The notes under the pieces: generated by a model
Seen by the model: the letters and a program-made list of their open reading frames with translations, nothing else
Told to the model about the DNA's origin: nothing
The model's database searches: none
Shown here: positions 1 to 6,573 of the stretch, piece after piece
How positions within the stretch are numbered: the stretch's first letter is position 1
Layout: every line of letters begins with the position of its first letter
Made by a program: the position numbers and the translations under genes
Assembly (NCBI GenBank): GCA_030633365.1
Contig: DAOVSY010000018.1
Coordinates: forward strand, 1 to 16,842
DNA length: 16,842 nt
Direction of reading: 5' to 3'
Source of the DNA: Spirochaetaceae bacterium
Lineage (GTDB): Bacteria > Spirochaetota > Spirochaetia > B11-G9

Positions 1-30
1 CCAAGACGCAAAGTTCGCAAAGGTTTTTCT
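1..30. repeat. Dispersed-repeat fragment (GCAAAGTTCGCAAAGG type)
   Basis: The window opens with a string containing CGCAAAGTTCGCAAAGG. On the minus strand it reads as the peptide NLCELCVL. I recall closely similar strings as dispersed intergenic repeats in many bacterial genomes, where they are often wrongly called as small ORFs. It is truncated by the window edge, so its full length cannot be judged. That it is a repeat is inferred from recollection; no second copy is present in this window. Confidence 0.45.
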
Positions 31-89
31 ATAAAGAAGATAATAATTATTGTCTCTTTTGAAAAGGTCTTTTGCATTTTGGATGGCAT

Positions 90-119
90 TGTAAGGAACA
101 GGCATGCCTGTTCCCTACA
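90..119. repeat. Palindromic repeat upstream of glnN, GGCATGCC core
   Basis: Positions 95-114 form a perfect 20-base palindrome, GGAACAGGCATGCCTGTTCC. One mismatched pair and then TGTA/TACA on the flanks extend it to 30 bases. A related palindrome with the same GGCATGCC core lies at 2444-2471 on the other side of glnN, which favours a dispersed repeat over a gene-specific operator. It ends only 11 bases before the sigma-54 promoter, so a role in glnN control cannot be excluded. Confidence 0.7.
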
Positions 120-129
120 TTGAAAAACA

Positions 130-144
130 TGGCACGCTTCTTGC
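130..144 (+). promoter_or_regulatory. Sigma-54 (RpoN) promoter of glnN
   Basis: TGGCACG-CTTC-TTGC matches the sigma-54 -24/-12 consensus TGGCACG-N4-TTGC at every position, with the invariant GG and GC at the required spacing. The predicted start is about 12 bases past the GC, near 156, giving a leader of about 30 bases before the glnN start at 187. Sigma-54 promoters need an enhancer-binding activator such as NtrC. No obvious distal activator site is visible beyond the palindrome at 90-119. Confidence 0.85.
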
Positions 145-186
145 TTAAATAAAATCGAACAAACAAATTATCAGGAGTACAGAAAA

Positions 187-2310
187 ATGAACATAATGGA
201 TTTCACAAAAACACCAGTAAATGAAATATATGGGATAAACTCATTTGGCGATGCTGTAATGAGGGAAAGACTGCCAAAATCTATATACAAGGAACTTAAA
301 TTAGTTCAAAAAGGAAGCAACAGATTATCCTCAGAAGTTGCAGAGGTTGTAGCAAATGCTATGAAAGACTGGGCACTTGAGAGAGGAGCAACCCACTATA
401 CCCATTGGTTCCAGCCACTAACCGGATTAACAGCAGAAAAACATGACTCTTTTATCTCACCAACAGAAGATGGAAGAGTAATAATGGAGTTTTCCGGAAA
501 AGAGCTCATTCAGGGAGAACCGGATGCTTCATCATTTCCAAGTGGTGGATTAAGAGCAACCTTCGAAGCCCGTGGATATACCGCATGGGACACAGCGTCT
601 CCTGCCTTTCTTAAAGAAGATAACTCCGGAGGAGTAACTCTTTGTATTCCAACGGCATTTATATCCTATACTGGAGAAGCTCTGGATATGAAAGTACCAC
701 TCCTTCGTTCCATGGAAGCCATAAATAAACAGGCTCTTCGTGTATTAAAAATACTTGGAATGGATGTGGAACATGTAACCACTTCTGTTGGACCGGAACA
801 GGAATATTTTCTTGTAGATAAAGAATTTTATGACAAAAGACCAGACCTTATGCTTACAGGAAGAACTGTAATAGGTTCAAAACCTTCAAAAGGCCAGGAA
901 ATGGATGATCACTACTTTGGTGCAATTAAATCCAGAGCTGCTGGCTTTATGAGTGAGTTGAATATGGAACTCTGGAAACTGGGGATTGCAGCTAAAACAC
1001 AGCATAATGAAGTTGCACCAAATCAGTTTGAGATTGCACCAATATTCGATTCCTCAAATGTGGCAACAGACAGAAATCAGCTTTTAATGGAAACTCTAAA
1101 AAAAGTTGCTTCCAGACATGATCTTGTTGCATTACTCCATGAAAAACCATTTGCTGGAGTAAATGGTTCTGGAAAACATAACAATTGGTCAATAAGTACA
1201 GATAGTGGTATAAATCTTCTCGAACCAGGAGATGATCCTATAAAAAATGCCCATTTCATACTTTTTTTAGTTGCAATTATTAAAGCAGTGGATAAGTATG
1301 CACCACTCTTAAGAATGTCAGCAGCCAATGCAGGGAATGATCACCGACTGGGTGCCAATGAAGCTCCACCGGCAATTATTTCAATTTTCCTTGGAGACCA
1401 GCTTACTCAGATTTTGGAAAGCCTTTCTGGTGGTAAAAAATACAAAAATGGAGATATAGAAACAATAGAACTTGGAGTATCTACCCTTCCTAAACTTCCA
1501 AAGGACTTAACTGACAGAAACAGAACTTCACCATTTGCATTTACAGGAAATAAGTTTGAATTTAGAATGGTACCTTCATCAATGAGTATAGCAAATCCAA
1601 ATACTATTCTTAACACTGCTGTAGCAGATGTACTTTCAGAGTTTGCTGACAGATTAGAAAAATCATCCAATCCCAAAGAAAGTATGAAGGAACTTGTAGC
1701 AGAAACTTATAATAAACATAAACGTGTTGTTTATAACGGAAATAATTATTCTGATGAATGGGTAAAAGAAGCTGAATCAAGAGGCCTGGCTAATATCACC
1801 AATACAGTAGAAGCCTATACAGAAATGGGAAAAGAATACTCCATAGATCTATTTTCCAGACATGATGTTCTTACTAAGCTTGAACTGGAATCCCGTTGCG
1901 ATATACATCTGGAATCCTACAGTCAGCAGATAAATATAGAAGCTTCTATAATGATTGAACTAACTAAAAAACAGGTTTTTCCTGCAGCAGGAAGATACAT
2001 TAAACAGTTGAGTGATACCATTTCGGGGTTAAAGATATCCGGTATAAATAATGATACAGCTTTTACAAAAATGCTTAAGGAAGTATCAAAAAATGCGGAA
2101 TTGCTCTATAAAAATATAATAACACTGGATGATTTTCTTCTAAAAGCACAATCAGTTGATTCCAGTTCTCTTGAACAGGCAACAGCATATCGTAAAAATG
2201 TGTTTGCTCAAATGGCTAATGTAAGAGAGGCAGCAGATACTTTGGAAACACTTGTTCCCTGTGATATGTGGCCTATTCCTACTTATCTGGATCTGCTGTT
2301 TAGATTGTAA
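187..2310 (+). CDS. glnN: Type III glutamine synthetase (GSIII)
   Basis: This cytoplasmic enzyme makes glutamine from glutamate, ammonia and ATP, the entry step of nitrogen assimilation. At 707 residues it has the length of GSIII (about 700-730), well above GSI or GSII (about 350-470). Family motifs appear in order: [19 protein letters not shown] at 117-135, the metal and glutamate-binding [10 protein letters not shown] at 202-211, [13 protein letters not shown] at 273-285, the ATP-site region [12 protein letters not shown] at 324-335, and a later FRMVPSS. The start is supported by AGGAG at 173-177, nine bases upstream. A consensus sigma-54 promoter precedes it, consistent with induction under nitrogen limitation. 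The C-terminal 200 residues are the helical GSIII-specific region. No truncation or missing catalytic motif is visible. Identification is very secure. Confidence 0.97.
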   Translation: MNIMDFTKTPVNEIYGINSFGDAVMRERLPKSIYKELKLVQKGSNRLSSEVAEVVANAMKDWALERGATHYTHWFQPLTGLTAEKHDSFISPTEDGRVIMEFSGKELIQGEPDASSFPSGGLRATFEARGYTAWDTASPAFLKEDNSGGVTLCIPTAFISYTGEALDMKVPLLRSMEAINKQALRVLKILGMDVEHVTTSVGPEQEYFLVDKEFYDKRPDLMLTGRTVIGSKPSKGQEMDDHYFGAIKSRAAGFMSELNMELWKLGIAAKTQHNEVAPNQFEIAPIFDSSNVATDRNQLLMETLKKVASRHDLVALLHEKPFAGVNGSGKHNNWSISTDSGINLLEPGDDPIKNAHFILFLVAIIKAVDKYAPLLRMSAANAGNDHRLGANEAPPAIISIFLGDQLTQILESLSGGKKYKNGDIETIELGVSTLPKLPKDLTDRNRTSPFAFTGNKFEFRMVPSSMSIANPNTILNTAVADVLSEFADRLEKSSNPKESMKELVAETYNKHKRVVYNGNNYSDEWVKEAESRGLANITNTVEAYTEMGKEYSIDLFSRHDVLTKLELESRCDIHLESYSQQINIEASIMIELTKKQVFPAAGRYIKQLSDTISGLKISGINNDTAFTKMLKEVSKNAELLYKNIITLDDFLLKAQSVDSSSLEQATAYRKNVFAQMANVREAADTLETLVPCDMWPIPTYLDLLFRL

Positions 2311-2339
2311 ATTTATTTTTAGAATACATCTCTTGGCGT

Positions 2340-2383
2340 GACCCGATTACTGGACGCAATAAATTGCACCCCTACATCGGGTC
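2340..2383. repeat. Stem-loop behind glnN, possible terminator or repeat element
   Basis: GACCCGAT (2340-2347) pairs perfectly with ATCGGGTC (2376-2383). The loop contains a second small hairpin, GCAAT-AA-ATTGC (2356-2367). GGGCTTTT follows on the plus strand, so the element may help end glnN transcripts 30 bases past the stop codon, although the T-run is short. The GCAATAAATTGC-ACC-CCTAC string resembles dispersed repeat palindromes I recall from other genomes. Confidence 0.5.
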
Positions 2384-2408
2384 GGGCTTTTCGTTCCAAT
2401 TCCGCCCG
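2378..2408 (+). repeat. 31-base repeat module, copy 1
   Basis: This segment aligns without gaps to 2487-2517 at 21 of 31 positions, sharing CGG--CGGG-TTT-C and then CAAT-CC-C-CG. The two copies flank the palindrome at 2444-2471 in the same orientation. It resembles intergenic strings of the type 'GGGCT-TCCG-T-CAATCCCTCACG' that I recall from other bacteria. It overlaps the right arm of the hairpin at 2340-2383. Confidence 0.45.
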
Positions 2409-2443
2409 GATTTGATTATCTGGATCACAAATTGATTTTCAGG

Positions 2444-2471
2444 GTACGGACAAGGCATGCCTTGTCTCTAC
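2444..2471. repeat. Palindromic repeat downstream of glnN, GGCATGCC core
   Basis: GACAAGGCATGCCTTGTC at 2449-2466 is a perfect 18-base palindrome, and GTA/TAC on the flanks extends the symmetry. It shares the GGCATGCC core, the ACA/TGT arms and the flanking GTA/TAC with the palindrome at 90-119. Two members of one family on either side of glnN point to a dispersed element rather than a chance palindrome. Confidence 0.7.
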
Positions 2472-2486
2472 GGATACATACATCCC

Positions 2487-2517
2487 CGGTACGGGATTTC
2501 CCCTTCAATCCCTCACG
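2487..2517 (+). repeat. 31-base repeat module, copy 2
   Basis: This is the second, diverged copy of the module at 2378-2408 (21 of 31 positions identical, no gaps). It contains TTCAATCCCTCACG, the part most like repeat strings I recall from other genomes. It lies about 100 bases upstream of the CopZ-like gene. Confidence 0.45.
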
Positions 2518-2530
2518 TTTGGACCACTTA

Positions 2531-2560
2531 TTGATTTATCATATTATTTGATGTTATATT
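2531..2560 (+). promoter_or_regulatory. Possible sigma-70 promoter of the CopZ-like gene
   Basis: TTGATT (2531-2536) and TATATT (2555-2560) are separated by 18 bases and lie about 60 bases upstream of the start at 2618. The match is fair, but the region is A+T-rich and such matches arise easily. I see no clear metal-regulator operator beside it. Confidence 0.4.
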
Positions 2561-2617
2561 ACTTTTGTGGTGTTATCTTAACATTAATACAAAAGAATCA
2601 GATTAAAGGAAAAGTAA

Positions 2618-3127
2618 ATGGACTGTGGATGCACAAACTGTACATGTGATGATAAAGAAGTAATTACCAGCTCCTGTCCGGAATGTGGAAGTACAGGAAA
2701 TCTGATACCTGAAAAAGCTGTAAAAGCAAATCTTAAAAAAGAATTCAATTCCAGCATAAAGAATGTAGATATTTTTCTTTGCCCGGATAAGGATTGTCTA
2801 ACAAGCTATTATTCAGAAGATAATACCTTAAAGTTTAATTTATCTGATTTAAAAAAACCTCTTTGGTATAAAAACAATTCTGATCCTGTAATTGCCTGTT
2901 ACTGTAATAATATTACAGAAAATCAGGTAATTGAAGCTGTAAAAAATTTCAATCTTACATCCTGGCAGGACATTGTTCTTCACTATCAGGAGAAAACATT
3001 ATGTCTTTGTAAAAAACTTAATCCTTCAGGAGTCTGCTGCACAGATTTCTTTTACTCTGTTATAAATAAAACATTAACATCTCTGGGCAAAGAGATTGTG
3101 ACCATCCCCGGTGGATGTACATGTTAA
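2618..3127 (+). CDS. CopZ-like cysteine-rich protein, predicted Zn and [2Fe-2S] binding
   Basis: This is a small cytoplasmic protein (no signal peptide) with 16 cysteines in 169 residues. Residues 20-60 carry CPEC (20-23) and C55/C60, a probable zinc site. Residues 94-141 resemble a BFD-like [2Fe-2S] domain: CYC at 94-96, then CLC at 129-131 and CC at 140-141. This arrangement recalls the N-terminal domain of archaeal CopZ, which binds Zn and [2Fe-2S] and can reduce Cu(II) for delivery by an HMA domain. The HMA domain (MxCxxC) is absent here. In its place are cysteine clusters at both ends, CGCTNCTC (3-10) and CTC (167-169). Start choice rests on AAGGA at 2606-2610. A copper or other metal-handling role is inferred by resemblance only; a stand-alone ferredoxin-like role is the alternative. 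Confidence 0.7.
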   Translation: MDCGCTNCTCDDKEVITSSCPECGSTGNLIPEKAVKANLKKEFNSSIKNVDIFLCPDKDCLTSYYSEDNTLKFNLSDLKKPLWYKNNSDPVIACYCNNITENQVIEAVKNFNLTSWQDIVLHYQEKTLCLCKKLNPSGVCCTDFFYSVINKTLTSLGKEIVTIPGGCTC

Positions 3128-3142
3128 AAGTAAAAAATAATT

Positions 3143-3715
3143 GTGATTATGAGTAAAATATCCTTCACTTCCGATGGGAAATGGGAAGGAGGAGGGAATA
3201 TCCATCCAGAACTTAGAGATCTTTCAGACCTTTATAAGTGGATTAAAAACTTCCTGACTGTATTTGTAGATCTAAAAAAGAAATATGATAAATATACTTT
3301 AAAAGATGGATCTCTTATTGGACAGGAAAAAGCAAATATAATATTTGCACTGGAAGAAATTATTGGAGGACTGTTACTATTCAGACAGTATATAGATAAA
3401 GATAATAAATCAGAATTAAAATCTCATACAAACAGTCTACCTTTTATATTTATATTAAAAATTATTCTTCCTAACTGGCGTGGCAAAGGAAAACTTCCAT
3501 ATCAAACAAATTACAATCTAAACTCTTTTGCCAACTGGCATAATGATATTCTACTTAAAGATGTCCAAACAATGTTTACAAAATATACAAAAGCTATGTC
3601 AGACGGTGTTCTTGATTATAAAGAAAGGGAAGATCTTATAATCTTTGTTGAAACCTTCCTCTCTAATTTACTCCAGGCAGAAAGAGAAATTGCTTTTAGT
3701 GATTTGGACAATTAA
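3143..3715 (+). CDS. Hypothetical protein with an internal DGxL...E...II...LL duplication
   Basis: I do not recognise this protein. It is soluble-looking (190 residues, no signal peptide) and largely helical. Residues 55-84 and 154-183 align without gaps: both begin DG-x-L, share a Glu seven residues on, then I, E and LL at matching places, and end in I (nine identities in 30). The residues before each copy (DLKKKYDKYTLK and DVQTMFTKYTKA) also look alike, suggesting a duplicated helical unit. The middle, around FIFILKIILP (101-110), is hydrophobic but short. The start could be GTG at 3143 or ATG at 3149; neither has a good ribosome site. It begins 15 bases after the CopZ-like gene and is probably co-transcribed with it. 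It converges with the gene at 3723. Confidence 0.7.
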   Translation: MIMSKISFTSDGKWEGGGNIHPELRDLSDLYKWIKNFLTVFVDLKKKYDKYTLKDGSLIGQEKANIIFALEEIIGGLLLFRQYIDKDNKSELKSHTNSLPFIFILKIILPNWRGKGKLPYQTNYNLNSFANWHNDILLKDVQTMFTKYTKAMSDGVLDYKEREDLIIFVETFLSNLLQAEREIAFSDLDN

Positions 3716-3722
3716 AAAAATA

Positions 3723-4826
3723 TCATACAAACCAAATGGTTAATGCAAGAAATAGAAATAAACAGGAAAGCAGTAATTTTGCATAATGTATTCTTTTAGT
3801 AAAAAACTCAGACAGAACAGACGAAGATAACCCTGTATACACTGCCCCAAAAACTAAAATTAAAGGTAAAACAAATCCAATATTGTATATTAGCAAACTC
3901 CTGATACCAAGAGTTGAAGAATCAGTTTGAATCATATAGGCAATAGTTGGGAGATATACCTGACCTGTACAAGCCAGCTCAATGACAGAAACAGTAAAAC
4001 CAGTTAAAATTACTCCAGTATATAGAAAACCTTTTCCATTGTTCTTACGAATGACTTTATGCAGCCTTTTTTTCATTGGCATAGATAGCTGAAGGGTAAT
4101 TTCAGTAAATCTGCCGGAACGGGCAAGATAAAAATCACGTAGACTTAAAATAAGGAAAACACCTGTAACAATGCTCACAATAATTTTTAAAACAAATCTT
4201 ATATAGGATGTATCTATAATTAATCGTATTGAATTTAAAAGCCCAAATCCAAGAAAAAAGTATGCAATAAAAACAGAAAGTGTAAACAATATGCCTGTAA
4301 TCAGAATCTCACGTCTTGTTCTCCCCTGAATTGAGAGAAATGAGATAAAAAAGACAAGTGTAGCAAATGCACAGGGATTTACTCCATCTATTAATCCAGC
4401 AATAAATACTGGTAGAATGCTAAAAGAAACAGAGCCGGTTGATGAGCTTAAATGACTGCTGAAAGGGCGAAAATCTCTGTTTTTTTTATAAAACACCAAT
4501 TCATCCAAAAGCCCTGCTTCTAAAGCGGAATTGCCTAAATAAGCATTGTTTCCTACAAATAGAACAGGAAAAATTGTAAAATCAAGACCAAGTTTTTCAA
4601 GTGCTTCTTTACATTCTTCATAATAAGCTGAATCAAGAATATCATAAGCCTTAAGCTGTACATTAACACCAGCTTTATTTTCAATATCTGGTAATATTTT
4701 CTCTTCAAACAGATCACAATGACTGCATCCAATCTCACCATAATAAGTAATAACTGGTGTGACATCACTTCCATAAACACTGGAAAATGCTATAACTGCT
4801 ATTACAAGAAGAATCAGATATTTCAT
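3723..4826 (-). CDS. Thioredoxin-fold/CcdA-DsbD-type thiol:disulfide membrane protein
   Basis: This is predicted to carry reducing equivalents from cytoplasmic thiols to the periplasm. A signal peptide (1-20) leads into a thioredoxin/glutaredoxin-like domain at about 25-115, with active site CSHC (34-37) and a cis-Pro-like FPVLF (86-90). A linker at 116-133 is followed by six or so membrane helices of the CcdA/DsbD type. The second cysteine pair is in DGVNPCAF (C152) and ELACTGQVYLP (C286), placed as in CcdA. The order thioredoxin-then-membrane domain differs from classical DsbD, where the C-terminal domain is thioredoxin-like. The start is set at ATG 4826 because AAGAAGG (4832-4838) lies five bases upstream; a GTG at 4850 is also in frame. 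A role in disulfide reduction, cytochrome c maturation or peroxide defence cannot be told apart from context. Confidence 0.85.
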   Translation of the reverse strand: MKYLILLVIAVIAFSSVYGSDVTPVITYYGEIGCSHCDLFEEKILPDIENKAGVNVQLKAYDILDSAYYEECKEALEKLGLDFTIFPVLFVGNNAYLGNSALEAGLLDELVFYKKNRDFRPFSSHLSSSTGSVSFSILPVFIAGLIDGVNPCAFATLVFFISFLSIQGRTRREILITGILFTLSVFIAYFFLGFGLLNSIRLIIDTSYIRFVLKIIVSIVTGVFLILSLRDFYLARSGRFTEITLQLSMPMKKRLHKVIRKNNGKGFLYTGVILTGFTVSVIELACTGQVYLPTIAYMIQTDSSTLGIRSLLIYNIGFVLPLILVFGAVYTGLSSSVLSEFFTKRIHYAKLLLSCLFLFLALTIWFV

Positions 4827-4891
4827 TAAAACCTTCTTTTCAGAATTCACTGATATTTAAATTATATTATTTAAACAGTCAGTTAAAAAAC

Positions 4892-4920
4892 AGAATAGGT
4901 AAGATTAAGAAAAAACTCAA
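4892..4920 (-). promoter_or_regulatory. Promoter of the thioredoxin/CcdA gene
   Basis: On the minus strand TTGAGT (4920-4915) and TATTCT (4897-4892) are exactly 17 bases apart. The -10 lies 65 bases upstream of the ATG at 4826. The match is good, though in A+T-rich DNA. Confidence 0.5.
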
Positions 4921-4942
4921 TAGTATATTATTACTTTTATTC

Positions 4943-4971
4943 TTGACGTCATCTTTACAAATTATTAAGTT
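4943..4971 (+). promoter_or_regulatory. Promoter of the FecR-domain gene
   Basis: TTGACG (4943-4948) is followed after 17 bases by TAAGTT (4966-4971), which keeps the TAxxxT core of a -10 element. The start codon at 5023 is about 50 bases on. The -35 overlaps the 8-base palindrome TGACGTCA (4944-4951), which could be an operator half or chance. Together with the opposite-facing promoter at 4892-4920 it makes this gap a divergent control region. Confidence 0.45.
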
Positions 4972-5022
4972 TATATATGACTATTTTTATCATGTTTTTA
5001 TAATAACAGGAAGGTATTAGAA

Positions 5023-5688
5023 GTGAAAAATAAAAAAACAGTATTATTTATTCTTTCCATTTTATTTATCAGTACTTTAGGATATGCAGAAGATGGGATA
5101 ATAGCCTATTTTGATGGTGATGTAACAGTACAAAGAGAAGGGTCTACATTTGATGCCGAATTTGGACTTTCTGTTTTCCAGGGAGATATCCTGAAAACAG
5201 GTAACAATGCACTTTTAATTCTGGAATTAAACAATAAAAGTGAATTAAAGTTAAGAGAAAATACCATCCTGGTTTTGGAAAGTACAGGAAAAGAAACTTC
5301 ACTTATTCTAAACATAGGAAGTGTATTTTCAAGGGTAAACAAAATGGTTAATGGAAGTTTTTCAATTAGAACACCATCAATGGTTGCAGGAGTTAGAGGT
5401 ACAGAGTTCTTTGTAGCTTATGGCAGAACAATTGATTCTGAACCGGATATCTGGCTTTGTGTTAATGAAGGTTCTGTAAATGTCTCCCTTACTAAATCCG
5501 GAGATTCTGTAATAGTAAATGAAGGTGAAGGAATAAACATCATCTCTGGAAATAAGCTTACAGAGCCAATTTTTTATCCCTGGACAAAAGATCTTAACTG
5601 GAATACTGATCCTGATAAAGGAATAGTCAAAGATATAACAAATCTGGATTCTGCCTACAGTGATCTGCTTGATCAGGATTATGAATAA
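5023..5688 (+). CDS. Exported FecR-domain protein
   Basis: A signal peptide (about 1-22, cleavage after GYA) is followed by a FecR-type beta-sandwich over roughly 24-175. Family hallmarks are FDGDVTVQREG (30-40), GDILKTGNNALLIL (54-67), GSVFSRV (99-105) and SIRTPSMVAGVRGTEF (114-129). In TonB systems FecR-type domains transmit signals to ECF sigma factors. In spirochaetes and others many stand-alone secreted FecR proteins occur without a sigma factor, and this one lacks the cytoplasmic anti-sigma part, so an envelope or extracellular binding role is more likely. The start is GTG, chosen because AGGAAGG (5008-5014) lies eight bases upstream and the signal peptide follows directly. It leads a run of three genes for exported proteins. 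Confidence 0.88.
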   Translation: MKNKKTVLFILSILFISTLGYAEDGIIAYFDGDVTVQREGSTFDAEFGLSVFQGDILKTGNNALLILELNNKSELKLRENTILVLESTGKETSLILNIGSVFSRVNKMVNGSFSIRTPSMVAGVRGTEFFVAYGRTIDSEPDIWLCVNEGSVNVSLTKSGDSVIVNEGEGINIISGNKLTEPIFYPWTKDLNWNTDPDKGIVKDITNLDSAYSDLLDQDYE

Positions 5689-5720
5689 ACATAATTAATA
5701 CAGTAGTAAAGGAAGAATAT

Positions 5721-6482
5721 ATGAATATAAAAAATATAGTTATTATTACAACAGTGTTTGTTATTACAACTCTTTCGGTTTTTGCAGATCATATACCAGA
5801 GTCCAGTAAATTAGGAATTCAATATCAAAGTCGCTTAAGTGTAATAGGAGACCTAAATAACTGGAATCCCTATCTGGAAGTTCTGGGAAATCTTGATAGT
5901 AATTTACAACCATCCTACTATTCCCTGTTAACTGGGAGTTATTATAGAGTTCACAGAAATGTAAAAATAGGTGTATTTTACCTTCTTCAGGGAGGTGCAA
6001 GACATGATGATGACTGGGTAGCTTTAAACCCCGGATGGGAATGGAATGAAACCATAAACAGAATTGAAAATAATTTAATACTTGATCTGTCTCCACGCTT
6101 CATTGTTCCATATGTATTTAATAATAACGCAATAAGCTCCCTTAAAATACGCTATCAGTATAATTTTTTTAATAACCATCAAACTCTTTTACTTAAACCA
6201 GGATTAAGTTATTTTTATATGATTGATAGAAAACCTGTATGGAATACAAGCATTGCATATTCCTTTTATATCCCTTTAAATTTTAGTGAAACTTATTTAT
6301 ATGAACATGGACCATATTTTAATTTTATTTATCACGTAAACAAGTTAATTAAACTTGAAGCAAGAACAAATTTACATTTTAAAACATGGACAACTGGGGA
6401 AGACAGTCTTGCACTGGGTGACAGTTATAGTGTAAATGAAAATGGATTAAGTATAGGGTTAGGTATCATTTTCACACCTTAA
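5721..6482 (+). CDS. Exported protein, probable outer-membrane beta-barrel
   Basis: I do not recognise a named family. A signal peptide (about 1-22, ending SVFA) is followed by 230 residues rich in aromatic, alternating polar/hydrophobic stretches such as YYSLLTGSYYRVHRNVKIGVFYLL, SSLKIRYQYNFF, TSIAYSFYIPL and LSIGLGIIF. These look like the antiparallel strands and tyrosine/tryptophan girdles of a small barrel of perhaps 10-12 strands. The last strand ends in IIFTP rather than the classical terminal Phe. AAGGAAG at 5709-5715 supports the ATG. It starts 32 bases after the FecR gene and is very probably in its operon, which suggests the barrel and the FecR protein act together in the envelope. 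Barrel assignment is inference from pattern, not from a family match. Confidence 0.65.
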   Translation: MNIKNIVIITTVFVITTLSVFADHIPESSKLGIQYQSRLSVIGDLNNWNPYLEVLGNLDSNLQPSYYSLLTGSYYRVHRNVKIGVFYLLQGGARHDDDWVALNPGWEWNETINRIENNLILDLSPRFIVPYVFNNNAISSLKIRYQYNFFNNHQTLLLKPGLSYFYMIDRKPVWNTSIAYSFYIPLNFSETYLYEHGPYFNFIYHVNKLIKLEARTNLHFKTWTTGEDSLALGDSYSVNENGLSIGLGIIFTP

Positions 6483-6573
6483 ATCTTTTTAAAGTTGAAG
6501 ATTATCTTTTTTTCTGAATTTAGTGTATTCTATATTCAGGTTGACCAGAAGCAGACATCCATTGGAGAAAAAG

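Larger units (their letters stand above)
2311..2617. other. Repeat-rich intergenic region between glnN and the CopZ-like gene
   Basis: This 307-base stretch has no supported gene. From about 2330 to 2525 it is clearly richer in G+C than the surrounding coding DNA. It holds a hairpin (2340-2383), a GGCATGCC palindrome (2444-2471) and two diverged copies of a 31-base module (2378-2408 and 2487-2517). The last 90 bases are A+T-rich and hold a possible promoter. The mosaic looks like an accumulation site for small dispersed repeats. Confidence 0.65.

Noticed and set aside
992..1676. Three minus-strand open frames inside glnN
   Set aside because: They lie fully within the strongly conserved glutamine synthetase frame, have no ribosome sites and show no recognisable protein features.
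2311..2617. Small gene, riboswitch or CRISPR-like array in the gap after glnN
   Set aside because: No frame has a ribosome site and start together, the repeats are few and diverged, and no regular spacing is present.
3716..3722. Shared terminator between the convergent genes
   Set aside because: The gap is seven bases and no stem-loop with a T-run is visible around it.
4944..4951. TGACGTCA as a CRP/CRE-like operator
   Set aside because: An 8-base palindrome overlapping a -35 element occurs by chance too easily, and no second site is nearby.
6495..6524. Promoter (TTGAAG...TTTAGT) before the glycan-binding gene
   Set aside because: Spacing of 18 is acceptable but the -10 is poor and the DNA is A+T-rich; read-through from the FecR gene is as likely.
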